DNA from: Limnephilus marmoratus | Taxonomy: Eukaryota; Arthropoda; Insecta; Trichoptera; Limnephilidae | NCBI GenBank assembly: GCA_917880885.1 | Contig: OU862910.1 | Coordinates: 49,715,285 to 49,779,284 of the forward strand | Reading direction: 5' to 3' | Length of the DNA: 64,000 nucleotides | In this document: one piece after another, positions 1-9,934 of the stretch | How positions within the stretch are numbered: the first letter of the stretch is position 1 | Layout: every line of letters starts with the position of its first letter | Program-made: the position numbers and the translations under genes | The notes under the pieces: generated by a model | What the model saw: the letters and a program-made list of their open reading frames with translations, nothing else | Databases searched by the model: none | What the model was told of the DNA's origin: nothing

Positions 1-84
1 AACAAATAATATAATATGACTTCGGATAATAAGTTAATAACTAAATCTAATACTAATCTAACAATGACACTGTTAGCAAATTAT

Positions 85-560
85 ATAAAATTCCCTCCAT
101 GGAAAAAAATCGGAAAGTATGCTCCAAAAATTATTATAAACACATTTGTTTCAGTTATTTTACGTTAGGGAACGTACCCATACTACGTGACCAACTTTTT
201 GCAATTTTTAACCCCCCCCCCCCCCCCCGGTGACCAAAATCCTAAGCAACCCGCCGCTCATTTGTATGGAGCGTGACATTTTGAAGACCCCCCCACCTAA
301 ACGTGTCACGTAGTATGGGTACGTTCCCTTATAATATGTATGAAAAAAATCAGTGTTTTTTTAACTGCTGCTTAAGACAACCCCCACGAGATTTTTGCTC
401 TATTTTAAACGAGTCGTGTTTTATTAAACATTTTCACAATTTTTGCATCGACTTCGTCGCTTTAAATACAAGCGCGCTCCTCTAGCACTCGTAATTTCAT
501 ATATCTCCATCTTCTTTTTGAGCCCGGTTGCGGCTCCTTACGTGCTAACTTTTGAGTGTC
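85..560. repeat. Old interspersed repeat interrupted by a MITE
   Basis: The sequence on both sides of the MITE at 168-328 matches 15419-15690 with many substitutions, including the segment around cgagtcgtgttttattaaa and the cccggttgcgg end. It is therefore a second copy of the TTAA-flanked repeat described at 15288-15701. Its left end is not recognisable here. The frame at 303-485 lies inside this repeat and is not a gene. Confidence 0.7.
168..328. mobile_element. Harbinger-type MITE with 24-bp TIRs and TTA duplication
   Basis: This 161-bp element starts GGGAACGTACCCATACTACG and ends with its exact reverse complement; the matching arms are 168-191 and 305-328. It is flanked by TTA at 165-167 and 329-331. 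The paralogous repeat near 15490-15510 lacks the insertion and serves as an empty site. A 3-bp TTA duplication with G-rich inverted ends is typical of PIF/Harbinger MITEs. The core carries an unbroken C tract near 212-228. It has no coding capacity. Confidence 0.85.
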
Positions 561-1041
561 TGATTGTAGCCAGTCTATTTATGCCAGTTCTGAAAAATGA
601 ATTCTAAACAAAAGAGGATTGAAAAACATTTAGTCCATTGATATCAGATGATAATTAAAAAGGTTAATTATTACTTCAACATTGTGTCGGATCGTCGGAT
701 GTACCATCAAGATTTGTACGGTGTACACTTAGTGTACTGGTTCACGAACTTGACCTAATAATGAAAAAAAAAATTGTATTATAAATATAAATAATATTAT
801 AAACAAATACATCACATCCAAATACTTGAAATGTGGTTCCTAGAACTCGATAATAGATTAGGAGGCCCGTTAAGTAACAAGAGATTCATTCATAAATTTT
901 TTCTTCTGGAATATTGCCGATTACTCTAATGGACGATTCATGCCATTAAAAAGATAACGATTTTAATTGACATTTTTGACAGCAGTACAGTATCTCTCAA
1001 CGACAGCGGATACCTACTTATCGAGGACATCAACCGCACCT
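561..1041. other. Intergenic, AT-rich, nothing recognised
   Basis: No open frame of note, no splice signals with coding potential, and no repeat that I can match elsewhere in the window. Confidence 0.5.
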
Positions 1042-1282
1042 GGGTACCTAGCATGGTCGATCGACATAGGTTTTATCGAAAATGTCGGTAACTTGTCATC
1101 GCTCCCGAGCACGACTGCAGACCGCTAACGAACAAATAATAGTTCACGTCAAATAAATTAGGAACCGTTAGTCGTTGTGAACTTTCATTTGTTCGTTAGC
1201 GGTCTGCAGTCGTGCTCGGGAGCGATGACAAGTTACCGATATTTTCGATAAAACCTATGTCGATCGACCATGCTAGGTACCC
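1042..1282. repeat. Foldback element with ~95-bp arms
   Basis: The arms 1042-1136 and 1188-1282 are reverse complements with about one mismatch. The loop of about 50 bp starts and ends with a further complementary pair (agttcac/gtgaact). Outer ends read GGGTACCTAGC and its complement. No clear target duplication flanks it, so the superfamily is open. As single-stranded DNA or RNA it would form one long hairpin. Confidence 0.85.
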
Positions 1283-1319
1283 TGCTGTAAAATTCATCGT
1301 GTTCTACCTTGCCGGTATC

Positions 1320-1395
1320 CGTGGTCGAGGTGTAAGGCTCTCGAATTGCAATCAGGAGGTCACGGGTTCAAATCGCAAACTGAGCTAATATTTTT
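1320..1395 (+). repeat. tRNA-like SINE head
   Basis: A box A-like TGGTCGAGGTG is followed about 45 bp later by a box B-like GGGTTCAAATC, the spacing of a tRNA-type pol III promoter. No full cloverleaf can be drawn. It is probably a tRNA-derived SINE fragment. Confidence 0.45.
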
Positions 1396-1539
1396 TTTTA
1401 CATAGCTCCACGCAGTTTTTTTTATTTGATTAATCTGTATTATTTCGCAATTTAATCACTTAAAATAAAATAAGGTATATTTGCGGCACGTTTCAAATAC
1501 TCTCAGAATCTGCCTGGCGTAAGATCACCATTCAGAATT

Positions 1540-1731
1540 AAACGGTCAGTGACTGAGAGGGCATCGCGTTTGGGTCCCAACCGGGGGACGCTTGTTCGAT
1601 TCCTCGGCTGGCTAAGTCCTCCATCACGACACAAGCAACATTTTCTGCTTAGTGTGGTGGTAGTAGGAGATTTTCAAACATTGTTGGGTTATTAATAGCC
1701 CGGGAATATTTGTATTTCTTAAAAAAAAAAT
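1540..1731 (+). repeat. SINE family B, copy 1 (tRNA-derived)
   Basis: About 190 bp beginning near ggtcagtgactgag, with a box B-like GTTCGATTCC and an A-rich 3' end. It matches the reverse strand at 22743-22941 and 50230-50426. The three copies share the blocks ggctggctaagtcctccatc and gattttcaaacattgttggg. Divergence suggests an old family. Confidence 0.75.
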
Positions 1732-1755
1732 AAAAAAGGAAATAGAATTGAAATC

Positions 1756-1968
1756 CCCGGTGTAAGACCACCATTCAGAATTGAAACGTTGCTTGAAATA
1801 GCTTTAGCCGTGTTTGGTGACCAGATTTATACAACCAGGTTCTTCCCCACCTACCTCATTCCCATCTCCTTCTCGTCCCACTACCTTCAATCCCGCAACA
1901 CGGGTACCCCAATTGGGGATGCCATAGACACACTGGCTCCATTCGTTGAATGGTGGTCTTACACCAGG
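1756..1968 (+). repeat. SINE-like family C, copy 1
   Basis: It starts at cggtgtaagaccaccattca and runs through gctttagccgtgtttggtga and attggggatgcc. The same block order is seen at 57749-57985 (+), 44942-45161 (-) and, 5'-truncated, at 9935-10115 (+). The frame at 1789-2040 is only this repeat read through and is not a gene. Confidence 0.7.
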
Positions 1969-2084
1969 ACGAAACTGAAATTATCATCTTCTCTAGAAGG
2001 AGTCACAAATATAGCTACTAATACAATTTATTATTTTTAATTAATAAATTTTGTAATAATACACGTATTAATCAAATAAAATTT

Positions 2085-2165
2085 TATGAGCGCACGCCGA
2101 GATTTGAATCCGAGACCTCCGGATTGCTAATAGAGAGCTTTGCCCTCGACCACGGAGGTCGTTAT
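2085..2165 (-). repeat. tRNA-like SINE head
   Basis: Read on the minus strand it has a box A-like TGGTCGAGGGC and a box B-like GGATTCAAATC about 45 bp apart. A full cloverleaf does not form, so it is a tRNA-derived repeat fragment and not a tRNA gene. Confidence 0.45.
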
Positions 2166-2584
2166 TTCCTGTCCTTGGGTTTTCTTGCACGTCTAAATTA
2201 AATGGAACCGGGTCTTTTCTCTATGATTATACACTTCACGTTAAAAAATGTACTAATATTTTTCAGTTGGTTAAAATCGCCAATAGCCAATTCTTAGTAG
2301 TTTTTCTCGATTAGTCTATGAAGTTCACCTAAACGTTTTCAGTTTTGTAGGAGAACTTGGAAAAATACTCTTTCTATCATTAGAAATATGCCGGAATACA
2401 GCATCACTTGCCTTAATTTTTAAACGTTAATCTAACAACGAATTTCAACACGTTTTGCGAGTAAGACGAAGTCATAGTTTTCAAATTACTTGCAGCTTTG
2501 GCAGATTGGGTAATTATTACTACAACATGATTATCGATAGAAATATTATGTCTTTTGCGAATATTATATTAAAATTAATTTAAT

Positions 2585-2988
2585 TTGGGAGGAGGGTGAG
2601 GGTACAGCCGCCGCAGGAACCATTTATAGGATAATCAACACCTCTGCCATAGGTCATCCCAAGTAGTTCGCTACGTTTGGTGACTTAGCAGGGGTTCCCG
2701 GGTAAATGGGGTGAGATTTGTCCGGGTTTTGGTAGCGGATGCGTCTGCCCACCAGCAGCATGGCAGGCCAAGTCGGGAAAGATCGGTTGAGAGAGCCTCC
2801 TTGACTGTTACTCCTGGACACATTGACCCCCAGATTCCTACCCACCCCCAATACCATTTTCCTTCCCAGAACTTCCTCTCCTTCTTCTCCTAAAAATGAC
2901 CCTCAACACAGCATACCCAAAGATGACATAGATTCTGAGGGGAATTATTTTCCTCCCAGGGCCTCCTGGGAGGAAAATATATGTTAAA
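2585..2988 (+). repeat. SINE-like family A, copy 1
   Basis: The copy runs from ttgggaggagggt to the tail cctcccagggcctcctggga. Copies at 12691-13132 (-), 14547-14991 (-), 54084-54475 (+) and 58735-59150 (-) share the order of blocks, and 16993-17066 is a head-only piece. The last ~110 bp (from about cttcctctccttcttctcct) resemble the 3' end of the LINE at 34675-34797, which suggests a SINE mobilised by that LINE. The open frames at 2654-2893 are repeat-internal. Confidence 0.75.
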
Positions 2989-4128
2989 TCTCTTAAAAGG
3001 AAAGTCGAAAGCATAAAACTGTGTAAACAAATAAAATAACATGCCTTTAATAATAAATAAACATTATCTCACAATAACTGTAACTAACCATCCCGCTGTT
3101 TCCTCGCAGGGGTTCGTAGAGAGGACCGCCAAACAACTCGGTCTGTGCATACACTCCTTGCCTCATTCACATCCATACATCGCTCTTTTCTTCTGTCTTT
3201 CGACATGACTCAAGAATTCGGTTTACTTAATCATGCCATGTCTTTCTCGGGCATCCCCGACTTTTTCTACCATTCAAGTTCACGTCATATATTCTTCTTA
3301 CAACCTTTCTTTAGATAATTGGCTCTACATGCCCAAACCATCTAAGAGTCCTATTCTTATCTCATTACCCTCATTAGTCTTGTATTCTCCGTGAATCTCA
3401 AAGTATCTCACATATATTTTTTAATGTCAAAACAGTCATAAATTGAAGAGAAAATTGTTTTATTTGTAGTAAGTAAGTTTTCAAGTTACTAATATATTAA
3501 GCACATTGGTTTTATCTTGTTTAATAATAATAGAGTGGCGTGGCACACGATTAAGCATTGTAGGAATCGTGGATAAGAAAATAACCAATATTTGTTTAAA
3601 AATGATCATATAAAAAAATAAAGTTGCCAAAATATTTGCTGTACAATAATAACATAATGACAAGCAGAGATTGAATGAAATCTTGTTTTTGCTTATCTTA
3701 ATTGCAATGTGCGATGTTTTTACTATGATTGATCTGTATCAGAAGAAACGCTATTAAAAAGCGATGTTGCCAAATGTAGGAGTTGCGATACGCTAGTCAA
3801 TGAAACGTATATTTTGCTAAAAATATACGCTCGTCTACTGCAGCGCCGCGGCTCGCCGCTCGCGTGACAAAGCCCTGAACTAAAATAGCATATTTCAGTT
3901 GATTTAGGTACCAATACCGCGTCTGGCTTATTTTCGTTTTTGGATTGTTGGAGGGTACAGGAGTGGGGAAAACTTGAAATTACATGTGTTCAATCCTGCG
4001 TCCGTATACCGGACGCAGAATGACGGTCGGACGCAGGATTGAATGAAAGTGGACCATTAGAAGACGCAGCAATGATAGCAGGATGTATATATATATATAT
4101 AATTTTTGAAATATAAATATTTCGAATA
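2989..4128. other. Intergenic DNA with a small foldback
   Basis: AT-rich with no supported gene. Positions 3989-4046 form a short foldback whose ends read ttcaatcctgcgtccg and its complement. A (TA)n tract lies at about 4087-4101, just outside the retrotransposon. Confidence 0.5.
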
Positions 4129-4133
4129 CAAAC

Positions 4134-4298
4134 TGTGATGTCTTGGGATCGGGTAGTAATAACATCTGTTAATGTTACAATGTTTATTGGTTGCCAGATT
4201 AATATGGAGAGAGCGCTCAACAGCGGGTACATCCCTTTTATACATACCATTCTCGCTGTCTCGCACTCATGCCGTCACCCTCATACACATACGTCACA
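4134..4298 (-). repeat. 3' LTR of the gypsy element
   Basis: 165 bp ending, in element sense, in CATCACA. It differs from the other LTR at 4135 (g here, a at 8908). CAAAC at 4129-4133 is the target duplication. An (AT)n tract lies immediately outside. Confidence 0.93.
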
Positions 4299-4308
4299 CC
4301 CCCACACT
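4299..4308 (-). promoter_or_regulatory. Polypurine tract (plus-strand primer)
   Basis: In element sense the bases just upstream of the 3' LTR read AAGTGTGGGGG and lead directly into TGTGACG. That is the expected place and composition for the primer of second-strand DNA synthesis. Confidence 0.8.
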
Positions 4309-4640
4309 TAAAACCTAATTACATACATTTCTTTATTCACAAATTTATACAAAACAAAATATCTAAATATTTCCATTCCATAGTATATGTAATTATTCTT
4401 GTCCTTCACGTGTAGCGTGGGCGTTGACCTCGAGGGCGTAACCTCCCCTCCCATGGTGTAGGTGACCTGCAAAAATTAGAGGAATTAGGAAATTTGGTCA
4501 TGTCCACATCCGAGAGTGGACCCAGGTCCAGCAAATCATCAGACCTGTCACACTCCCCCCACCTAACCTTCCTCTCTGAAATCTGATCATGGTGGCGTTT
4601 CCAAATTTGTCCCGTAGACATAATTTTAACTAAATAAATC

Positions 4641-7600
4641 CTATTCCCCAATCTTTTTAAAAATTTTTCCTAAAATCCATTTATTATCATTACTTCTTAA
4701 ATCCCTGGTTAAAACTTTAGAACCAACCTCAAAGTACTTTTTAAATTTTCTTCCTCTATAATACTTTTTCTGTTTATGCTGGCTCAATAACATTTTGTTT
4801 TTAACCGTGTTGTCAATTCCTTTAAAACCTTGACTCTCAACACTATCCACTATTGGAATAATCGTATTAAAAATTGATCTAATCTTCCTACCCAACATTA
4901 ATGTACTAGGCTCAATGCCCGTAGACATTGAAGGCGTATTTCTAATATCAACTAAAAACGTCAAAAGTTTATCTTCAAAATCAGTAGGAAATTTATTATT
5001 TACCATAATTTTTTTCAAAAAATTCTTCACTGTTTTAACCCCATTTTCAGCTAAACCGTTAGAAGCAGGATGCTGTACAGCTGAAGTCAATGATTCTATA
5101 TTATAATTATGACAAAATTCCTTAAAAACTGACGATGTGAAAGCTGTACCATTGTCACTTACAATTTGTTCCGGGATTCCGAACATAGAAAATAATCTTT
5201 TCAAAACTTTTATTGTACAAAACGAATCTACCTTATTTACAACATGACAGTCTATCCATTTTGTAGTTGCATCAACAATAATTAAAAAATTATGACCTCC
5301 CAACGGTCCCATGAAGTCAATATGCAATCTACTCCAGATTAAACCATTTATTGGCCAAGGTGCCAACTCAACTTTACATGGAGTAGGTAAACATTCCATG
5401 CATCGAGCACACTGTTTCACAGTTACTTCTATATCATTGTTCATTCCGAGCCAAAAAAAATAATTTCGAGCAAGACTTTTCGATTTTACAATGCCTAAAT
5501 GTGATTGATGTAAAAAATTCAATATAATTTCCCTTAATTCCCTTGGAACTACAAATTTATTATTATAAAATAAACATGAATTATAAGTCGATAATTTATC
5601 CCTAAAATACCAGAATTTCAATAAATCATCCTTTAAGAACTTTTTATCCGGCCAACCATTTGCTGTGAACTCGATAATGCTCGCTATATTTACATCATTA
5701 ATCGAAAACTGTTTCATCGTTTCCGCATTTAATGTTGTTTCTGACTCGATTATGTTCACAAACTCTGACTCAACCGTATTCACGTTTAAAGAATCAATAT
5801 AATTTAAAAAATAATCGCTAGCATCAATATCGTCGCTACACACATCTAAATTATCCTTATTATTAATCGGCATTCGTGATAAGAAATCCGCTTTGTTATC
5901 ACCTGACTTAATATGCTCTATACTATAGTCAAAAGTCTGGAGTATTAGGGCGTACCTCTGCAGACGGTTAGCGGCCAAAACGGGTACTTGCTTATCCGTG
6001 TTCAAAATGTGTACTAACGATTTATTGTCGCAAGCCAAAACAAATTTATTGCCGTATAAATACTGAAAGAATTTCTTCAACCCAAAAATTATAGCACACG
6101 CTTCCTTATCTAAAATAGAGTACTTTAATTCTGTTTCTGACAATAATCGGCTAGCAAATGCGATAGGTCTCTCTAAACCATTATCATATACATCGCAAAT
6201 CACCGCTGATAACGCTTTTTCAGATGCGTCTGAAATAAGTTTAATTGGTAAATTAGGATCAAAATGCACTAAAATATTATCTGACGTCAGCAGTTTCTTA
6301 ACTCGCTCAAACGCAATATTACATTCCTCAGACCACACATATTTTACTCCCCTTTTTAACAAGTTATACAATGGAGACAAAATACCTGAAATATTATGAA
6401 CAAAAGCTCTATAATATGAAATAACCCCAAGTAAACTCCTAAGTTCTGAAACATTTTTCAGTACTGCCATTTGAGTAATCGCACAGATTTTATTTTCTAA
6501 AGGCATAACTCCTTTCCGCGAAATTTTAAAACCTAAATATTCTATCTCAGTTTCTAGAAAAGAACACTTATTTTCATTAATAGTTAATCCACAATCACTT
6601 AACTTGCTAAGTACAGATTCACAAATAGAGAATAATTCCTCTTCAGAATTTCCAAACAACAAAATATCATCTAGAAATATACGAACGTTACGAAGTCTAC
6701 CTACTACCGCCTGAATAACTTGCATAAATATAGCCGGGCTTGTGGTCAAACCGAAAGGCAACACTTTATACCTGAATAAACCCACATGCGTACTTATCAC
6801 ACATAATTTTCTCGACTTCTCGTTCAACGAAATCTGACCAAAAGCATTACGCAAATCTATTTTAGCAAAAAATTTCGCACCATTTAAAGATGAAATTAAA
6901 TCTTCTATACGAGGCAATGGATATTTCAACTTCGCTAACATAGGGTTTAATGTGGTTTTAAAATCAGTACAAATTCTAATTGAACCGTCTTTCTTTTTTA
7001 CAACAACAATCGGACTAGCCATATCACTTATTTCTACGTTTTCGATTATATCTTCACGTAACATCTTATTTAATTCCTCCTCTACCTTTCCACGTAAACT
7101 AAAAGGTAACGATCTTGGATTCACAAACTTTGGCCTGAACTCCGAAATAACTTCGATGTTAGCTTCATAACCTATAAGCCTACCCGATTTTTCTGAAAAC
7201 ACATGAGCATATTTTTTCTTTAAACTATCACGAAAATTTAATTGATTATCACAACTAGTCTCACTGGTATTTACCGAATTTATTCCACTTAATCCGATAC
7301 CGAAAACTTGTAAAAAATTTCTACCAACAATCGTAGAATTACCGTTTTTAATTATTATAAACTGCGTATCTACACTTTTATTTAAAAATAACACACTTAA
7401 ATTAACTTTACCTACAATATTTAACCGTTTCCCGTCATATCCTGACAATTGAATATCGCATCTTTCCAATTTACAAGAAACAAAATCTTTTAAATACACT
7501 TCATATGGAATTGCATTAATCTCAGCGCCGGTGTCAACAATCGCTCGCAGAACAGTGTTACCAATAATGAGATCTACGAATATCGGTTCCGGCCCCGTGC

Positions 7601-7772
7601 CGTCATGCAACATAAAAACCGAATTTAATCGTTTATTCTTATTACCTACATTAATTTTACTGTTTTTACACACATTACTAGGATGACCCGATTTATTGCA
7701 CCGATTACAAAAAATATTCTTCCAACAATCTTTCTGCAAATGATTCGTTTTTCCGCACAAAAAACTTTTTTT
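4641..7772 (-). CDS. pol: Pol polyprotein of the gypsy element, C-terminus frame-broken
   Basis: About 1040 codons, entered from gag by a -1 slip at 7766-7772; no ATG lies at the frame start. Counting from 7760: a CX2CX4HX4C zinc knuckle at residues 18-31, protease DTGA at 76-79, the reverse transcriptase active site FLDD at 362-365 (a variant of YxDD), then an RNase H with DAS and ACDN motifs. Integrase has an HH-CC zinc finger (first His 751, CARC at 784-787) and catalytic D815, D869 and E905, a DX35E spacing. All catalytic residues are intact. Pol stops at 4641-4643, but the overlapping minus frame 4406-4651 continues with residues typical of the conserved Pol end (YLVK, WKRH, QI). A one-base gain in the G run at 4646-4649 probably removed this tail. 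Confidence 0.93.
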   Translation of the reverse strand, partial: KKSFLCGKTNHLQKDCWKNIFCNRCNKSGHPSNVCKNSKINVGNKNKRLNSVFMLHDGTGPEPIFVDLIIGNTVLRAIVDTGAEINAIPYEVYLKDFVSCKLERCDIQLSGYDGKRLNIVGKVNLSVLFLNKSVDTQFIIIKNGNSTIVGRNFLQVFGIGLSGINSVNTSETSCDNQLNFRDSLKKKYAHVFSEKSGRLIGYEANIEVISEFRPKFVNPRSLPFSLRGKVEEELNKMLREDIIENVEISDMASPIVVVKKKDGSIRICTDFKTTLNPMLAKLKYPLPRIEDLISSLNGAKFFAKIDLRNAFGQISLNEKSRKLCVISTHVGLFRYKVLPFGLTTSPAIFMQVIQAVVGRLRNVRIFLDDILLFGNSEEELFSICESVLSKLSDCGLTINENKCSFLETEIEYLGFKISRKGVMPLENKICAITQMAVLKNVSELRSLLGVISYYRAFVHNISGILSPLYNLLKRGVKYVWSEECNIAFERVKKLLTSDNILVHFDPNLPIKLISDASEKALSAVICDVYDNGLERPIAFASRLLSETELKYSILDKEACAIIFGLKKFFQYLYGNKFVLACDNKSLVHILNTDKQVPVLAANRLQRYALILQTFDYSIEHIKSGDNKADFLSRMPINNKDNLDVCSDDIDASDYFLNYIDSLNVNTVESEFVNIIESETTLNAETMKQFSINDVNIASIIEFTANGWPDKKFLKDDLLKFWYFRDKLSTYNSCLFYNNKFVVPRELREIILNFLHQSHLGIVKSKSLARNYFFWLGMNNDIEVTVKQCARCMECLPTPCKVELAPWPINGLIWSRLHIDFMGPLGGHNFLIIVDATTKWIDCHVVNKVDSFCTIKVLKRLFSMFGIPEQIVSDNGTAFTSSVFKEFCHNYNIESLTSAVQHPASNGLAENGVKTVKNFLKKIMVNNKFPTDFEDKLLTFLVDIRNTPSMSTGIEPSTLMLGRKIRSIFNTIIPIVDSVESQGFKGIDNTVKNKMLLSQHKQKKYYRGRKFKKYFEVGSKVLTRDLRSNDNKWILGKIFKKIGE

Positions 7773-8416
7773 AATGCAATATTTACTGGCGTCTTACTAC
7801 GCACTGCACTTTTAAATCTGATCGGACTATCCGACCTGGATTTACGGACAACATTACTATCCTTATGCACAACATTTAAATTCGTATCAACTTTCTTAAA
7901 ATTAACAACATGTTCCCATGAAGCTGCTAACTGAACGCATTCCGAAAAAGAAGTATTTACCCCCTCAACGAACAACTTATGTTTCAATTTTTCATTGAAA
8001 ATTCCAATAATGAATATGTCTTTTAAACAAGATTCCAGCCTCAATTCAAAATTGCACGTCAAACTCAGTCCTCTCAACCTAGCAGCGTAATCTTTAATAG
8101 ATTCGTTAGCTAGCTGTTTACACTTATAAAATAACTCACGCGACTCGAAAATATTTTGAATAGGTTTGCAATGTGAATCAAATAATTTACATAAATCATC
8201 AAAAGAACAAACAGAAACCTTTTTAGGGAAACATAGATCACATAATAAAGAGAAAGTTTCTTCGGTGAGGCAACTCAGCAAAAATGCTCTTTTGCGTTCT
8301 TGTGATAACACTTTGTCATCATGTAAAATGAGGGCCTGATCCAGTCGTTCCTTGAACAATGACCAGTTTCCCGTTCTGTAACAGAACGTCCCCAAATTTT
8401 TACAAACACCCTCCAT
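7646..8416 (-). CDS. gag: Gag protein of the gypsy element
   Basis: The first ATG of the frame is at 8416 and gives 256 residues; the frame is open upstream to 8512, but only from a GTG. The protein should form the virus-like particle in the cytoplasm. It has the helical, charged character of gypsy capsids (WSLFKERLDQAL near the N-terminus, followed by a basic linker). Its own C-terminus runs out of frame across the zinc knuckle. The intact CX2CX4HX4C knuckle lies in the pol frame, so the nucleic-acid-binding region is mostly made after frameshifting. It overlaps pol by about 120 bp. Confidence 0.85.
   Translation of the reverse strand: MEGVCKNLGTFCYRTGNWSLFKERLDQALILHDDKVLSQERKRAFLLSCLTEETFSLLCDLCFPKKVSVCSFDDLCKLFDSHCKPIQNIFESRELFYKCKQLANESIKDYAARLRGLSLTCNFELRLESCLKDIFIIGIFNEKLKHKLFVEGVNTSFSECVQLAASWEHVVNFKKVDTNLNVVHKDSNVVRKSRSDSPIRFKSAVRSKTPVNIALKKVFCAEKRIICRKIVGRIFFVIGAINRVILVMCVKTVKLM
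7766..7772 (-). promoter_or_regulatory. -1 ribosomal frameshift site, A AAA AAA
   Basis: Seven A residues on the minus strand are split by the gag frame as A AAA AAA, a classic slippery heptamer. Slipping back one base leads straight into the open pol frame, six bases before the TTG at 7760. A run of six T follows. I did not fold the downstream RNA for a stimulatory structure. Confidence 0.8.
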
Positions 8417-8886
8417 TGGGGGAAGAGCTGAAACAAAATAATCTAGACTACTTATCTCAGCACTTCCAAGAAGGCTACACTCCGAGGTCCACGTTCCACG
8501 TTCCACGTGCACGCCACCCAGAGCTGTAGATCACCGTCCCCGTCTGGCTCCGTCTCCCGACAGCTGCGGATCCAATCCCTACTCCGAGGTCTTCCTTCCC
8601 AGACTGCAGCGACGGAAACCAAGTCCTGGTTCCCGGCTAATCCACACGATGATCCAGTCCTTGACCCGATCCTTGATCCGGTCCTTTTGTACCCCGTTAC
8701 ACGGTGTACCCGAACGACAATAATTTTGTAATTTGTCGGTCCCACACACGCGAATACTTGCGTGTGGCTGCTCCAATTTCTTCTTAATGCGATCGCTTCC
8801 TGCGATCGCTTCCTGCAATCCTGACAACAATCCGTCAGATCCCGAAATCTACCGCGTAGATTCTTCCAATTTACGTAAAAATTTAC

Positions 8887-8904
8887 GAACTACCGGCTGC
8901 GCCA
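8887..8904 (-). promoter_or_regulatory. Primer-binding site, Ser-tRNA-like
   Basis: Two bases inside the 5' LTR the minus strand reads TGGCGCAGCCGGTAG. It starts with TGG, the complement of the tRNA CCA end, and resembles the TGGCGCAGTCG complement of tRNA-Ser with one change. The tRNA identity is an inference. Confidence 0.7.
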
Positions 8905-8906
8905 AC

Positions 8907-9071
8907 TATGATGTCTTGGGATCGGGTAGTAATAACATCTGTTAATGTTACAATGTTTATTGGTTGCCAGATTAATATGGAGAGAGCGCTCAACAGCGGG
9001 TACATCCCTTTTATACATACCATTCTCGCTGTCTCGCACTCATGCCGTCACCCTCATACACATACGTCACA
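8907..9071 (-). repeat. 5' LTR of the gypsy element
   Basis: 165 bp, starting in element sense with TGTGACG. It should carry the promoter. The inner end has TATGATG on the plus strand where the other LTR has TGTGATG. CAAAC at 9072-9076 is the target duplication. Confidence 0.93.
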
Positions 9072-9076
9072 CAAAC

Positions 9077-9934
9077 ACAAAGTTTTAAATGTGGCTCACC
9101 TTACGTTTTTACGAAATAAAATTACTGATAACAAAAAAATAAAAGTAAACACATATTTTATTAGACAAATTTATTAAAAAAGATTATTGTTACCTCACTT
9201 TTCTGTCGTTTTATGTAAAAATAATTAATAAAAAATTCCCAAAGTAATACTTTTTTTTTTAAATTGTGTTTATAATTTTAGTTTCATAAAGGTGTACATT
9301 GTAGTTATTTTGTAGTTAACTTTCATAAATGAGTATAAAGCGTGGTGTTCTCTTTCGAACACCGTTCATATCATATTTCTGATCGTGATAGTAACAGAGA
9401 AATAACGATTTCTGCGAGACCCATAAGAGTTGTACCGAAAAGCGTACAAAACATCCTTAGGAGTCTACTAATTTGTTATAGATTTGCTGGTGTTTTGAAG
9501 ATTTTCATTCTTTTTTTGTTTATTTTCAGTTCCATTAAATAAACTGCAAGTTTATAAATCTTCGTATCATTTGCATACACATTGTAAAATTACTGTAATT
9601 TGCGCCATTTAAAATACTACATGTTTTCCGTTTCACAAACGTGTAAAAATCGGCTTGCAATTAAATAAATTTGCAATAATAGGTACTATAAAAGCAATTG
9701 GACTAAGACATCTTTTGTAGTCTTTCTTAGAATAAATACATGATTTAATGATCTGATTTGAATTAATGCTTTGTATAAAAATAGCCGGTTTACTAATACA
9801 ACACATGGAGTAAGTACTTAACTAGGCAAATATCCAAAAAAATGGCTATAAACATCGATATGGTGTCTTAGAATTCGGTCGAATTATTTGGCCCACGCGG
9901 GAGTAATTTTATATCCAAACTTTATAATAAGGCA
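9077..9934. other. Intergenic, AT-rich
   Basis: No gene, repeat match or structured element recognised. Short frames such as 9342-9542 lack any family resemblance. Confidence 0.5.

Larger units (their letters stand above)
4134..9071 (-). mobile_element. Near-complete Ty3/gypsy LTR retrotransposon
   Basis: A 4938-bp element on the minus strand. Its LTRs are 8907-9071 (5') and 4134-4298 (3'), 165 bp each, and I find one mismatch between them. Both outer ends are flanked by CAAAC (4129-4133, 9072-9076), a 5-bp target duplication. Just inside the 5' LTR is a primer-binding site, and just inside the 3' LTR a G-rich polypurine tract. Gag (7646-8416) and Pol (4641-7772) occupy the interior. Pol order is zinc knuckle, protease, reverse transcriptase, RNase H, integrase, which defines the Ty3/gypsy type. 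Short LTRs and a Ser-like primer resemble the silkworm mag group, but I could not test this. The near-identical LTRs indicate recent insertion. No envelope gene is present. Confidence 0.95.

Noticed and set aside
8417..8512. Gag start at the GTG of 8512
   Set aside because: Eukaryotic initiation at GTG is unlikely; the first ATG in frame is at 8416.
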